Positions 19,701 to 27,160 of a DNA stretch of 27,160 nt are shown here, piece by piece. Below the pieces are notes generated by a model. The model did no database searches, was not told the DNA's origin, and saw only the letters and a program-made list of their open reading frames with translations. The first letter of the stretch is position 1. Each line of letters starts with the position of its first letter. Source of the stretch: Funneliformis mosseae (lineage: Eukaryota > Glomeromycota > Glomeromycetes > Glomerales > Glomeraceae). Location: the NCBI GenBank assembly GCA_910592005.1, contig CAJVPP010000717.1:1-27160 (forward strand), in the 5' to 3' direction. A program made the position numbers and the translations under genes.

Positions 19701-21545
19701 ATGAAATTAATTTCTTTAATTGCTCTTACTACACTCCTTGTAACTTTAGCTGAATCCGCGCCAGCTAAAACCTGTTCATTTACCGTTAAAGATCTCAAAG
19801 ATGGAAATGAACCACTTGATACCTATATTGTTGTACTTCAAACACCTTCCGATTCAAATGAAGCTGCCAATGTTGTAAAAAGTCATTTTGAAATATTAGA
19901 AGGATGCGCAGGCAAATCAATTACAAATATCTTTGGATTATCTGTCCTTGATGGATTGACCTTAGATAATCTTCGAAATAATCCCAAAAATATTTTAAAT
20001 TTTAGCGTCAAAGGATCTAGTGTATATTTAGGACAATTTACCAAAAGTTTTGTCAAGGATCATCTATCCAACATGTCAGAAATTTTATCAATTCGAAAAG
20101 ATATCAGGTATCAATTAAATGATAATGAACTTAATCTTAAGAAAAAATTTCTTAAATCAAATGATGATAATGATGATGACAATACCAGTTTAAAAGTGAG
20201 TATATAAAATAACAAATTAATAACAATAAGATATTCGAATTTAAAATAATTTTTATTTTATTACAGAATCTTGATCGAGTTGATGAAAGAGAATTTCCGT
20301 TAGATGGAAAATATCAATCCCCAGATGGAAATTGCCAAGGAGCGAATGTTTATGTTCTTGATACGTAAGTCAAAGTGTTAAAAAAATTTGTGACGTAGTC
20401 ATCATTTAAATTTCTATTAATTTGAATTATTTTCCTTAGAGGAATTAATATTCGTCATGTAGATTTTGGTGGAAGAGCCAAATTTGCTGCTGCCTTTTGT
20501 ACTGGATGTGGAAAAGTAGACGATAACGGGTGAGTATTTTATAATAAATTCTATTAGTAAAATTAAAAACATTTCCTTTAATAATTTTCAAAACACATTT
20601 AATCCATTGAATAAATAGTCATGGTACAATGGTTGCTGGAATAGTAAGTACAAAAACAACTCTGGGTGAATTTTTTAAATATAGGTGTATTTGATTTTTA
20701 TATATATATATTTTTTTATTTTTTTATGATATAGGTTGGTGGTAAAGAATTTGGTGTCGCCAAATTAGTAAACCTATTTGCCGTCAAAGTATTAAATGCT
20801 CAAGGTTCAGGTTTCTTATCGCAACTTATTATGGGAATAAACTATGTTGTTAACGAGCATGAAAAATCTCAGAATAAGAAAACTATCATCAAGTACGTAT
20901 TAAATTAAAATTTACAAAACATTTTAATTAATCATTTTATTTATTTATTTATCTTTTTTTTTTTTTTGAAATTTATTTGTACAGTATGTCTTTAGGCTTT
21001 GGACAACGAGTAGAAGAAGCTGATCGCGCAGTTAAGAACGCTCATGATAAAGGTGTTACTGTGGTGGTAGCTGCTGGAAATGAAAATCAAAATACTTGCA
21101 ATGTATCTCCAGCCGCAGCTGAAGGAGCAATAGCTGTTGGTGCTACTGAACTTTCAAATGATAAAAAAGCCAACTTTTCTAATTTCGGAAACTGCACAGA
21201 TATATTTGCACCTGGTAAACTTTTTTTATTTCCCACCTTTTTGTTAATAACGATCAAAATAACATTAATATAATAATGATGATGATAATTGTCTTTATAG
21301 GAAGGGATATAAAATCAGCTTCGTTTAAATCTCCTTTTGGTTCTCAAACGGCAAGTGGAACAAGTTTTTCTGCTCCTCATGTTGCCGGTGCCGTCGCTTG
21401 TATCATCGCCAAGGAAGATTTAAAACCTGACGAAGCGGCTAAAAAACTTGACGACAATTCCACAAAAGGTGTTGTTTTAGGACTTGATAAAGATACTCCT
21501 AATAAATTTTTGTTTGTTAAAGGTTCAGGCCCAGAAAAACAATAG
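19701..21545 (+). CDS. Protease C: secreted subtilase, S8 with I9-type propeptide (7 exons, 446 aa)
   Basis: Exons 19701-20195, 20267-20364, 20440-20529, 20619-20643, 20735-20892, 20985-21214 and 21301-21545. Signal peptide 1 to about 20 (MKLISLIALTTLLVTLAESA), propeptide about 34-155 ending in an Asp/Asn-rich stretch (SNDDNDDDN), then the catalytic domain with D197 (VYVLDT), H229 (NGHGT), N321 (AAGNE) and S387 (SGTSFSAPH). The last exon ends KGSGPEKQ, like A. Introns 4 and 6 are nearly identical to those of B, so this is a recent duplicate of B. A secreted endopeptidase is the expected product; substrate and processing partner are not visible in the sequence. Confidence 0.9.
19809..20015 (+). 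repeat. 207-base stretch identical to protease B
   Basis: Partner of 16476-16682. See that entry for the comparison. Confidence 0.95.
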
Positions 21546-22841
21546 AAATTTAATGATCTAAATAGATTTGTTATTTAACCAAGGAATTAGTCGCAATGCT
21601 GCGGGTTTGTTTTTGTCAAAAAAAAAAATAAACATTTTTCGAATTTATTTTAATGAAGTAAATTTTAACAATCCATTTTTCACATATTCTATTTATAAAT
21701 GTAAAGTTTTCATTAAAAATGCTGAGATAAATTAAATGATAAAATTCATAATTCCATGAAAATCACGTGCTTTGATTTGCGTTGGAATTTTAGCTGAATG
21801 TTACTGATGGTTACCCAATTAACATCCACAACTAACTAGAAAGAGAGTCAAAACAACCTAATATGGTGTCATTTATTTAATATCCGTTATCGTGATATTT
21901 CATGGTCAGCATGATCCTGATTGCATGGTCCCGCTTTTTTTTTATGACGTTTCCGATAGTTAAAATTTAATGTGTCAGATGTGTCAGACAAAAATTTTGT
22001 ACTCGTTCATAAAAAACTTATTATAATTAGTAGCACCAGATTTCTGAAGTCATTCAGCCGCTACAATTATTATAGTCAACTATTATCAATCATTCGACTT
22101 ATAAAAATTTTTCGTTGATGGATCGGTTAAAAATAAATCACTTTTTTATTTTTTATAAATTCTCACTTTTTTGCCAAGAGTGAATTCATTCAAAAGGGAA
22201 ATAAGGCTTAAACAAGATTTGCAAATGTTTTTGTTTTTTGTTGTTAAAAATTACGGTTAACCTTTTTAAGATTTTCCATTTATTTCCTCTGCGATGAAAA
22301 AGATTTGATCATTTTTACAAATAATATGATCACGTGATTCCAGGATATCCTTTTTTTTCATAGGGAACCTTTTTATAAAAGAATGGGCGTAATGAATTCC
22401 CTCATTTTAGTAGGTACTTTGCGACAGGAAAATTATTTTTAAATATTTGCTTGCTCACGTGACAAATAATAATGAATAAGACTTTTCCTAAAAAGTTTCT
22501 GAAGATCTTTATTAAAAGCTTTAATAATTAAGTATCTATTCTCACGGAAAATGGATAATCCCATAGTAACCAAGTTTGGTTAAGCTCACGTTGAATTGTT
22601 CATAGAAACGTTTTAGCAAAATAAAACATTAAAAAAATGCTCAAATAAATGATGCATAAAAAATAAATTATACTTTTATCATGAGATTTCGAACTTAAAT
22701 GTAAGAAATAATAATTATGAAATGTTTTTTTCCACAGAAAAAAGTGCGCTAGAGATTATCTTTATCTTCTTGAAACCAGTAAAATACATTCTTTTAATTA
22801 GTTTCCTTTACGACATCGGTAAAGAAATAAATCCAATTTAC
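21546..22841. other. Intergenic region between proteases C and D
   Basis: No gene supported. Two CACGTG-like E-box words occur (ATCACGTGC near 21763 and ATCACGTGAT near 22331), plus CTCACGTGAC near 22454; three CACGTG sites within 700 bases could bind bHLH factors, but the link to protease D is a guess. A 65-codon plus ORF at 22722-22919 is AT-driven and overlaps the start of D. Confidence 0.4.
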
Positions 22842-22857
22842 ATAAATAAGCCCGCTT
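22842..22857 (+). promoter_or_regulatory. Putative core promoter of protease D
   Basis: ATAAATA (22842-22848) overlaps AAATAAGCCCGCTT (22844-22857), which matches the block upstream of B with one change. It lies about 60 bases before the start codon, closer than in A-C. Confidence 0.4.
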
Positions 22858-22902
22858 GCATAAAAAAAAAAGATTTTCTTATTCACTCTCACATTAACGT
22901 TA

Positions 22903-24702
22903 ATGATGATTTCCTGTAAATTTTTAAAGATTTTTTCATCTTTTGCATTCATCTCACTCATTATAACATTTATTGAACCTGCGGAAATTGATTGTCCAAA
23001 GGAACCTACTAATCCAAATGAACCTTTGAAATCTTACGTGGTTTTATTTAAAGCCTCTTTTAATCCTCCGATTTCCAATTCTTCTGCTACCGTTTGGGAA
23101 AATCATGTCAACATGATAAAAAAATGTTTAAATAAACAAATGATAAAATCTTATGAACATATTAACGGTCTTCCAAATGGCAATGAAATGATTTATGATT
23201 TTAGTGTGGAGGGTCAATTCACAGGCTACTCTGGAAAATTCACCGACAGTTTCATGATAAATCACGTGTTAACGATTAGTGAACTTTTAATGGTTGCAGA
23301 TGTTTCCGTTACAATAAAAGATGGTATTAGGTTTGAAAAGAGAAATAAACCCAAAGTTAATATAAATTCCGAGCCTACTCATCTAAAAGTTAGTGTATAG
23401 AATATTCTTTCACTTTTTTTTTTTTTTTTTTTAAGGAAGAAAATAAAAAATGATTCGATTTTTAATGAATTGTAGCATCTTGATCGTATCGATCAAAAAA
23501 ACTTTCCACTAGACGGAAAATATTCATACCCCTCTAGCTCTGGCAAAGGAGTGAATGTTTACATAATTGACACGTAAGTCCAAATTATCGATGAACATGT
23601 AGCTTTAAATATTAATTTTTATTTTATTTGTCTTTTTAGCGGAATTAACGTTAAACATGTAGATTTCGAAGGAAGAGCTAAATTCAATGCTGTTTTTTGT
23701 GATGGGTGTCCATTATTAGATGATCATGGGTAAACATTTTATTAAATAAAAATATCTGGCTTTTCTTTATAAATATATTTACACGTAAAAATAATTTGAT
23801 TCATTAATTATTATAGTCATGGTACAATGATTGCCGGTATTGTAAGTGCAGGACGACTCTATAAATTTTGACAATTTGTAAATCTTTCTCACATTTTTTT
23901 ATTAATTAATAGATTGGTGGCCATTTCTATGGTGTCGCAAAAAAAACAAATTTAATTGGTGTCAAAGTATTAAATGCTACAGGTTCTGGCACAGCGGTAG
24001 ACTTTCTTAACGCACTTAGCTATGTTATTCATCAACATGTAAAGTCCGAGAATAAGAAAACGGTGATCAAGTACGTATAATCCAAGAAATATATTTTACG
24101 CGTCAATTGATCACGTAGCGTTAAAGTTCATCTCTCGAATTCTTTTGAACAGCTTGTCCTTTGGTTTTGAAAGTAAAATGGAAGCCGTTAATATGTTGGT
24201 TGAAAAGGCCATAGGTCTTGGTATAAACATTGTTGTAGCTGCTGGAAATGAAGCAAATGATGCTTGTGGTTCATCTCCACCCTTGGTTCCAGATGCCATA
24301 ACCGTTGGCGCCACTGAACTTATAAATAATCACATTGCAAATTTTTCTGATTTTGGTCCTTGTGTTGATATATTTGCTCCTGGTATTTATATTATGTCAC
24401 GTTTTGTAATTTTTAATTTTTATATTTTTTAAAGAAAAAATTTAACCATTCATACCGGTTTATCAGGAGTAGATATAGAATCAACTGGACCAGATTCTCC
24501 GGTAGATACTCTAATTAAAAGTGGAACAAGTTTTTCTGCCCCAATTGTTACTGGTGCCGTTGCTTTGTTACTCGGTGAGAAATATTTGTCTACTGATGAA
24601 GTAACCAAAGAACTTATTAAAATTTCTACGAAAAATGTTGTCAAAGGTCTTGAAAATTTACCAGAAACTCCCAATAGATTTTTACGCGTTCCCTATCCCT
24701 GA
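22903..24702 (+). CDS. Protease D: divergent secreted subtilase, S8 with I9-type propeptide (7 exons, 440 aa)
   Basis: Exons 22903-23388, 23476-23573, 23640-23729, 23817-23841, 23913-24070, 24153-24382 and 24467-24702. The start could also be the next ATG (22906). A signal peptide (hydrophobic IFSSFAFISLIITFI) is followed by a propeptide with SYVVLFKAS. The triad is D194 (VYIIDT), H226 (HGHGT), S384 (SGTSFSAP) and the oxyanion residue N318 (AAGNE), all present. After the active serine it reads APIVTG, where A-C have APHVAG. The CDGC pair is kept, and the C-terminus ends FLRVPYP instead of KGSGPxKQ. Exon lengths 2-6 equal those of A-C, but sequence and introns have diverged, so this is the oldest copy of the array. 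A different substrate range is possible but cannot be read from the sequence. Confidence 0.9.
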
Positions 24703-24817
24703 TTATTAATATTACTTCTAATAATAATAAATGTACGATATCTCCGTCCACAATGATGAAAACACTTCATCCATTCTAAAATGTTTTGATTTTTTCTATT
24801 GAATCTCTTCGAAATGA

Positions 24818-24961
24818 GAAAAAAAAAAGATCAAGATTAGTAAGTTTCACATTAAACTAACTGAAAAACAAAACAAAGAATTAGTTAAATTTTTATCTCG
24901 TCTAGTAATTGAGGAGGTTGTGACAGAAAATCCTTTGGAGCAACCCAAAGAATTTCATTAA
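24818..24961 (+). CDS. Short open stretch, possible exon or relic
   Basis: The plus strand is open for 47 codons (HIKLTEKQNKELVKFL..., ending EQPKEFH) between a TGA at 24815 and TAA at 24959-24961. The text is amphipathic and more protein-like than the surroundings. There is no ATG start, and an acceptor-like AG lies nearby. No family recognised. Confidence 0.2.
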   Translation, partial: EKKKIKISKFHIKLTEKQNKELVKFLSRLVIEEVVTENPLEQPKEFH

Positions 24962-25032
24962 TCGCCACGGGTTTTCAAACTAGTTCAAAGGTAGAAAAAA
25001 AAGCCAACGAATAAAAATCTGTTGGCTCAATA

Positions 25033-25320
25033 TCAAGAGGAATTACCTATTTGCACTTGCTTTTCAACTTTGTGTCTCGCACAACTTATATTTATACATT
25101 TTGCTTCTTGATCTCCAACATCATTGTTATGCGAGCTACATGGTCTATAATGAATCATTCTAGTAATATCAAGGTAATAATTGATTCTTCTTTCTATTGG
25201 AATTCTTGAAGGAACAAGTTTACAATGTGTTGGACCATTACGCCGAAACACTGTATTTACGCCCAGACTTAAACAAACTCGGTCATTACAATAACGATAG
25301 AACTCTTTATAATGGTAAAA
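25033..25320 (-). CDS. Cysteine-rich ORF of unknown function, probably one exon or a relic
   Basis: The minus strand is open for 95 codons with six cysteines (YCND, RVCL, THCK, RPCS, AKCI, ISCA contexts) and a balanced amino-acid content unlike AT-rich noise. A donor-like site (G|GTAATT, 25047/25046) near the end suggests the exon stops there. Upstream, after a single TAA at 25323-25321, the same frame is open for another 28 codons (25407-25324) with two more cysteines (DCFG, DEC), so the coding unit was probably longer and is interrupted. No signal peptide exon was found further upstream. Eight cysteines suggest a disulfide-rich, perhaps secreted, protein. It could instead be a fragment of a mobile element. 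The plus strand has a hydrophobic ORF at 25312-25515 that I consider less likely. Confidence 0.4.
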   Translation of the reverse strand, partial: FYHYKEFYRYCNDRVCLSLGVNTVFRRNGPTHCKLVPSRIPIERRINYYLDITRMIHYRPCSSHNNDVGDQEAKCINISCARHKVEKQVQIGNSS

Positions 25321-25407
25321 TTAATTGTATGGAAAATGAAAAACGTGTTTATTGAAATCATCAAGACGGCACTCATCAATGATCCCGAAACAATCGTGGT
25401 GATGACT

Positions 25408-26016
25408 TTACTTGATTCTATCATATCATTACTTGTTCCATTGTTTGTTTATCTTTTTATATCGAATGATTTAAAGTATAAACCATTCACAAGAGTTATA
25501 AAAATTTTATATTGAACGTTTATTTTTGGTTCTTGAAAGCAATACCAATTTGACTAAATTTGGCTATGATGATACTGATTATGTGTCATAGCGTTGTTCA
25601 TTCCGGATTAAACATATTTAATACAATTTTCTCCATTCAATTATTTGTAATTATACATCTCAAGATACCTTTAGTTTTAATTTTTCTATGAAAAAAGGTT
25701 GGTTCCAAAACTTTTCTACTCCCTTACTTGTTTATTTAGAGACCTCTTTTTGGTTCGATTTGATTTTACTTGAGCAATTCATAATTTTCGCTAATTTATC
25801 GTTAGGATGGAAGTTTTTTAGTTCTTTAAAACAGTTCGCCTTCCTTTATTTGCATACATACACCTTAACTCCTTCCCCTTTTCCCTTGCGATATTATCGC
25901 TTTCGTCCTTTTAACTTCATTAAATTTTATGTTGTAACTTTGTAACTTCGTTAATTTTCCGACATTTTTTATTGTCTGAAACGTATTACAAACCATACAT
26001 GCGATCAGAGATGATC
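25408..26016. other. Intergenic region with no supported gene
   Basis: Two plus-strand ORFs (25312-25515 and 25688-25945) are Phe/Leu/Ile-rich and lack recognisable domains, and I treat them as chance. A short plus-strand open stretch (about 25504-25590, ending TKFGYDDTDYVS) looks somewhat protein-like but is isolated. Confidence 0.35.
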
Positions 26017-26033
26017 TCCGGCTTTAAGCCGGA
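26017..26033. repeat. GC-rich perfect hairpin
   Basis: TCCGGCTTTAAGCCGGA is an 8-base perfect inverted repeat around a single T. It is conspicuous because the flanks are AT-rich. It is followed by AAGCCGCAGCTTTGGCAG, so it may be the edge of a repeat element. Confidence 0.6.
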
Positions 26034-26044
26034 AGCCGCAGCTT

Positions 26045-26059
26045 TGGCAGAATAATGTA
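26045..26059 (+). repeat. Direct repeat TGGCAGAATAATGTA, copy 1
   Basis: The same 15 bases recur at 26197-26211, 152 bases later. Confidence 0.7.
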
Positions 26060-26196
26060 ATTTTTTTTTTTAAGTGCGGTAGTTTCGCATAATCTTTATT
26101 AAATTCAAAGTACATGTGACACAAAGTAAACAAAATACAAATTTAAGGAAATACAAAAACCTCTATCTAATCTAAACAAAATTAAGGCCGTCCCAG

Positions 26197-26211
26197 TGGC
26201 AGAATAATGTA
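26197..26211 (+). repeat. Direct repeat TGGCAGAATAATGTA, copy 2
   Basis: Exact copy of 26045-26059. It is preceded by GGCCGTCCCAG. A shorter relative, AAGCCGCTGGCAGA, occurs at 26809-26822. Confidence 0.7.
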
Positions 26212-26836
26212 TTAAAAGCAGAATTTAGGAGATTGTGTGTCACATTATATTGACCAATCAAAATTGGACGGATCGTAAATAATTTTTTTTAATAAATTCA
26301 AATTGTTTATGATTAATAAATATGGTTCGCAAAGTAACTCATTAGAGAATCTCAAAACAAATTTAATACTCATATTTCTTCACATCTTGCACGTCCTCTT
26401 TTCAAGCTGCTTAAATTTTTAATCCTAAATATATTTACTTGGTACTTTAGAAAGAAAAAATTGCGTTTTATTAGAGAATTAACAAATCCCTACGATGAAT
26501 TACTTTGAATTTAATGTGAAAATGCAATTGGAAAATTTAGTTGGAGAAATTATATTGGATGAATCTTGAAGATAAATTACCAATTCTTTCAAAAATTGCA
26601 CTTATATTTGGTTACCTGTATCTAATTTCTCAATTTATAATATTTTAGATAATAATCGTAGATACTTTGAAACAATTAAAAATGATGTATTTTAATGATG
26701 GTTAATTATTTTTTTGGTAATAAAATTAATAAAATTTTATTTTTGTTTTTGCCGAAATGAGCAAAATTATAATTAATATAAATAAATATCTGCAGAAACG
26801 ATGATTATAAGCCGCTGGCAGATTTTCATGCAATGT
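26212..26836. other. AT-rich stretch with no gene
   Basis: No open frame of note on either strand, and no RNA gene recognised. Confidence 0.5.
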
Positions 26837-26867
26837 CCCTACCCTAACCCTAACCTAACTCTAAACC
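26837..26867 (-). repeat. Degenerate interstitial telomere-like repeat
   Basis: The run CCCTA-CCCTAA-CCCTAA-CCTAA-CTCTAA-ACC is about five units of the C-rich strand of a TTAGGG telomere repeat, two perfect and three degenerate. It is embedded in unique-looking AT-rich DNA, so it is internal, not a chromosome end as seen here. Confidence 0.7.
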
Positions 26868-26943
26868 ATATGCCACTAACCTAGGTGATAAATAGGGTTC
26901 CACATAAACTTGTCCCCCGTAATTAAATCTCAAATGTTGTAAT

Positions 26944-26973
26944 GTTGCAACAAATGATCCCTTTTGTTGCAAC
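26944..26973. repeat. Inverted repeat GTTGCAACAAA / TTTGTTGCAAC
   Basis: Perfect 11-base arms at 26944-26954 and 26963-26973, separated by eight bases. It could form a hairpin or be part of a short fold-back element. Confidence 0.7.
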
Positions 26974-26977
26974 AAAA

Positions 26978-27018
26978 CCGTAATATTACAATATACCGTA
27001 CCGTAATTTTGCAATATA
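26978..27018 (+). repeat. Two imperfect direct repeats of 18 bases
   Basis: CCGTAATATTACAATATA (26978-26995) and CCGTAATTTTGCAATATA (27001-27018) match at 16 of 18 bases with a 23-base period. A partial third unit (GTTGCAATATTA) follows. The remaining bases to 27160 hold nothing I can name. Confidence 0.6.
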
Positions 27019-27160
27019 ACGTTGCAATATTAGCAAAAACTTATTTTATAATTTAAACAAATACATTTTTAAGAAACACAACGGATTTATTTATTTATTA
27101 TATATTTTTAGTTATTTAAGAACAAATATAAGTTTTCGATAAAGTTTTAGCAAAATTTAA

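Noticed and set aside
24111..24674. Two minus-strand ORFs opposite protease D exons 6 and 7
   Set aside because: They mirror the conserved catalytic exons on the other strand and have no independent signal.
25688..25945. 85-codon plus-strand ORF
   Set aside because: Phe/Leu/Tyr-rich, no domain, no splice or promoter context; likely chance in T-rich DNA.
26195..26878. Possible DNA transposon with CAGTGGCA-type terminal inverted repeats
   Set aside because: CAGTGGCAGA and the opposite TAGTGGCATA agree at only 8 of 10 bases, no target duplication was found, and no transposase lies between them.
1..27160. CRISPR array, tRNA or rRNA genes
   Set aside because: No regularly spaced repeats, and I recognised no tRNA B-box/cloverleaf or rRNA sequence on either strand by eye; a tRNA or Rfam scan could still find something.

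Overview
The window looks like nuclear DNA of an arbuscular mycorrhizal fungus of the Rhizophagus (Glomeromycotina) type. The DNA is very AT-rich, and genes are split by many short introns (mostly 65-95 bases) with GTAAGT-like donors and TAG/CAG acceptors. The gene content also fits that lineage: kinase domains fused to Sel1 repeats, kinases of the CxxC / 'WIPY..L.N..YL' family, and tandem intron-rich secreted subtilases. The organism call is an inference from family knowledge, not from a database match.

Layout. Bases 1-3480 are about 80-85% AT and almost gene-free. They hold a possible exon at the left edge, one unconvincing ORF, and a candidate fold-back element around 2.54-2.97 kb. Bases 3481-5396 (+) carry a five-exon gene joining a protein kinase domain to Sel1-like repeats. 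Bases 5747-8444 (-) carry a decayed tandem kinase: two kinase modules run into each other. Together they carry three single-base deletions, an in-frame stop, and loss of both catalytic aspartates in the first module. Bases 9944-12093 (-) carry a second kinase-Sel1 gene with introns at the same places as the first, possibly with an extra terminal exon down to 9796. A small coding-like exon lies near 9046-9208.

Bases 13394-24702 (+) hold a tandem array of four secreted S8 (proteinase K-like) proteases, here called A, B, C and D. I reconstructed seven exons for each. Exons 2-6 have identical lengths (98, 90, 25, 158, 230 bases) in all four, and Asp, His and Ser of the triad plus the oxyanion Asn are present in all. 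A-C (and partly D) share upstream promoter-like blocks. B and C share a 207-base identical stretch in the propeptide exon, while the catalytic-serine exon of B matches A best, which suggests gene conversion. B has a +1 frameshift in its last codons.

Bases 24703-27160 hold only small candidates: a minus-strand cysteine-rich ORF, a short plus-strand ORF, hairpins, short direct repeats and a degenerate interstitial CCCTAA telomere-like stretch.

Working together: the kinase-Sel1 genes are probably intracellular signalling proteins in which Sel1 repeats serve as the interaction surface. The protease array would make secreted, autoprocessed endopeptidases from similar promoters. Nothing seen ties the two clusters into one system. 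The most unusual items are the tandem pseudokinase-kinase relic and the mosaic history of the protease array.
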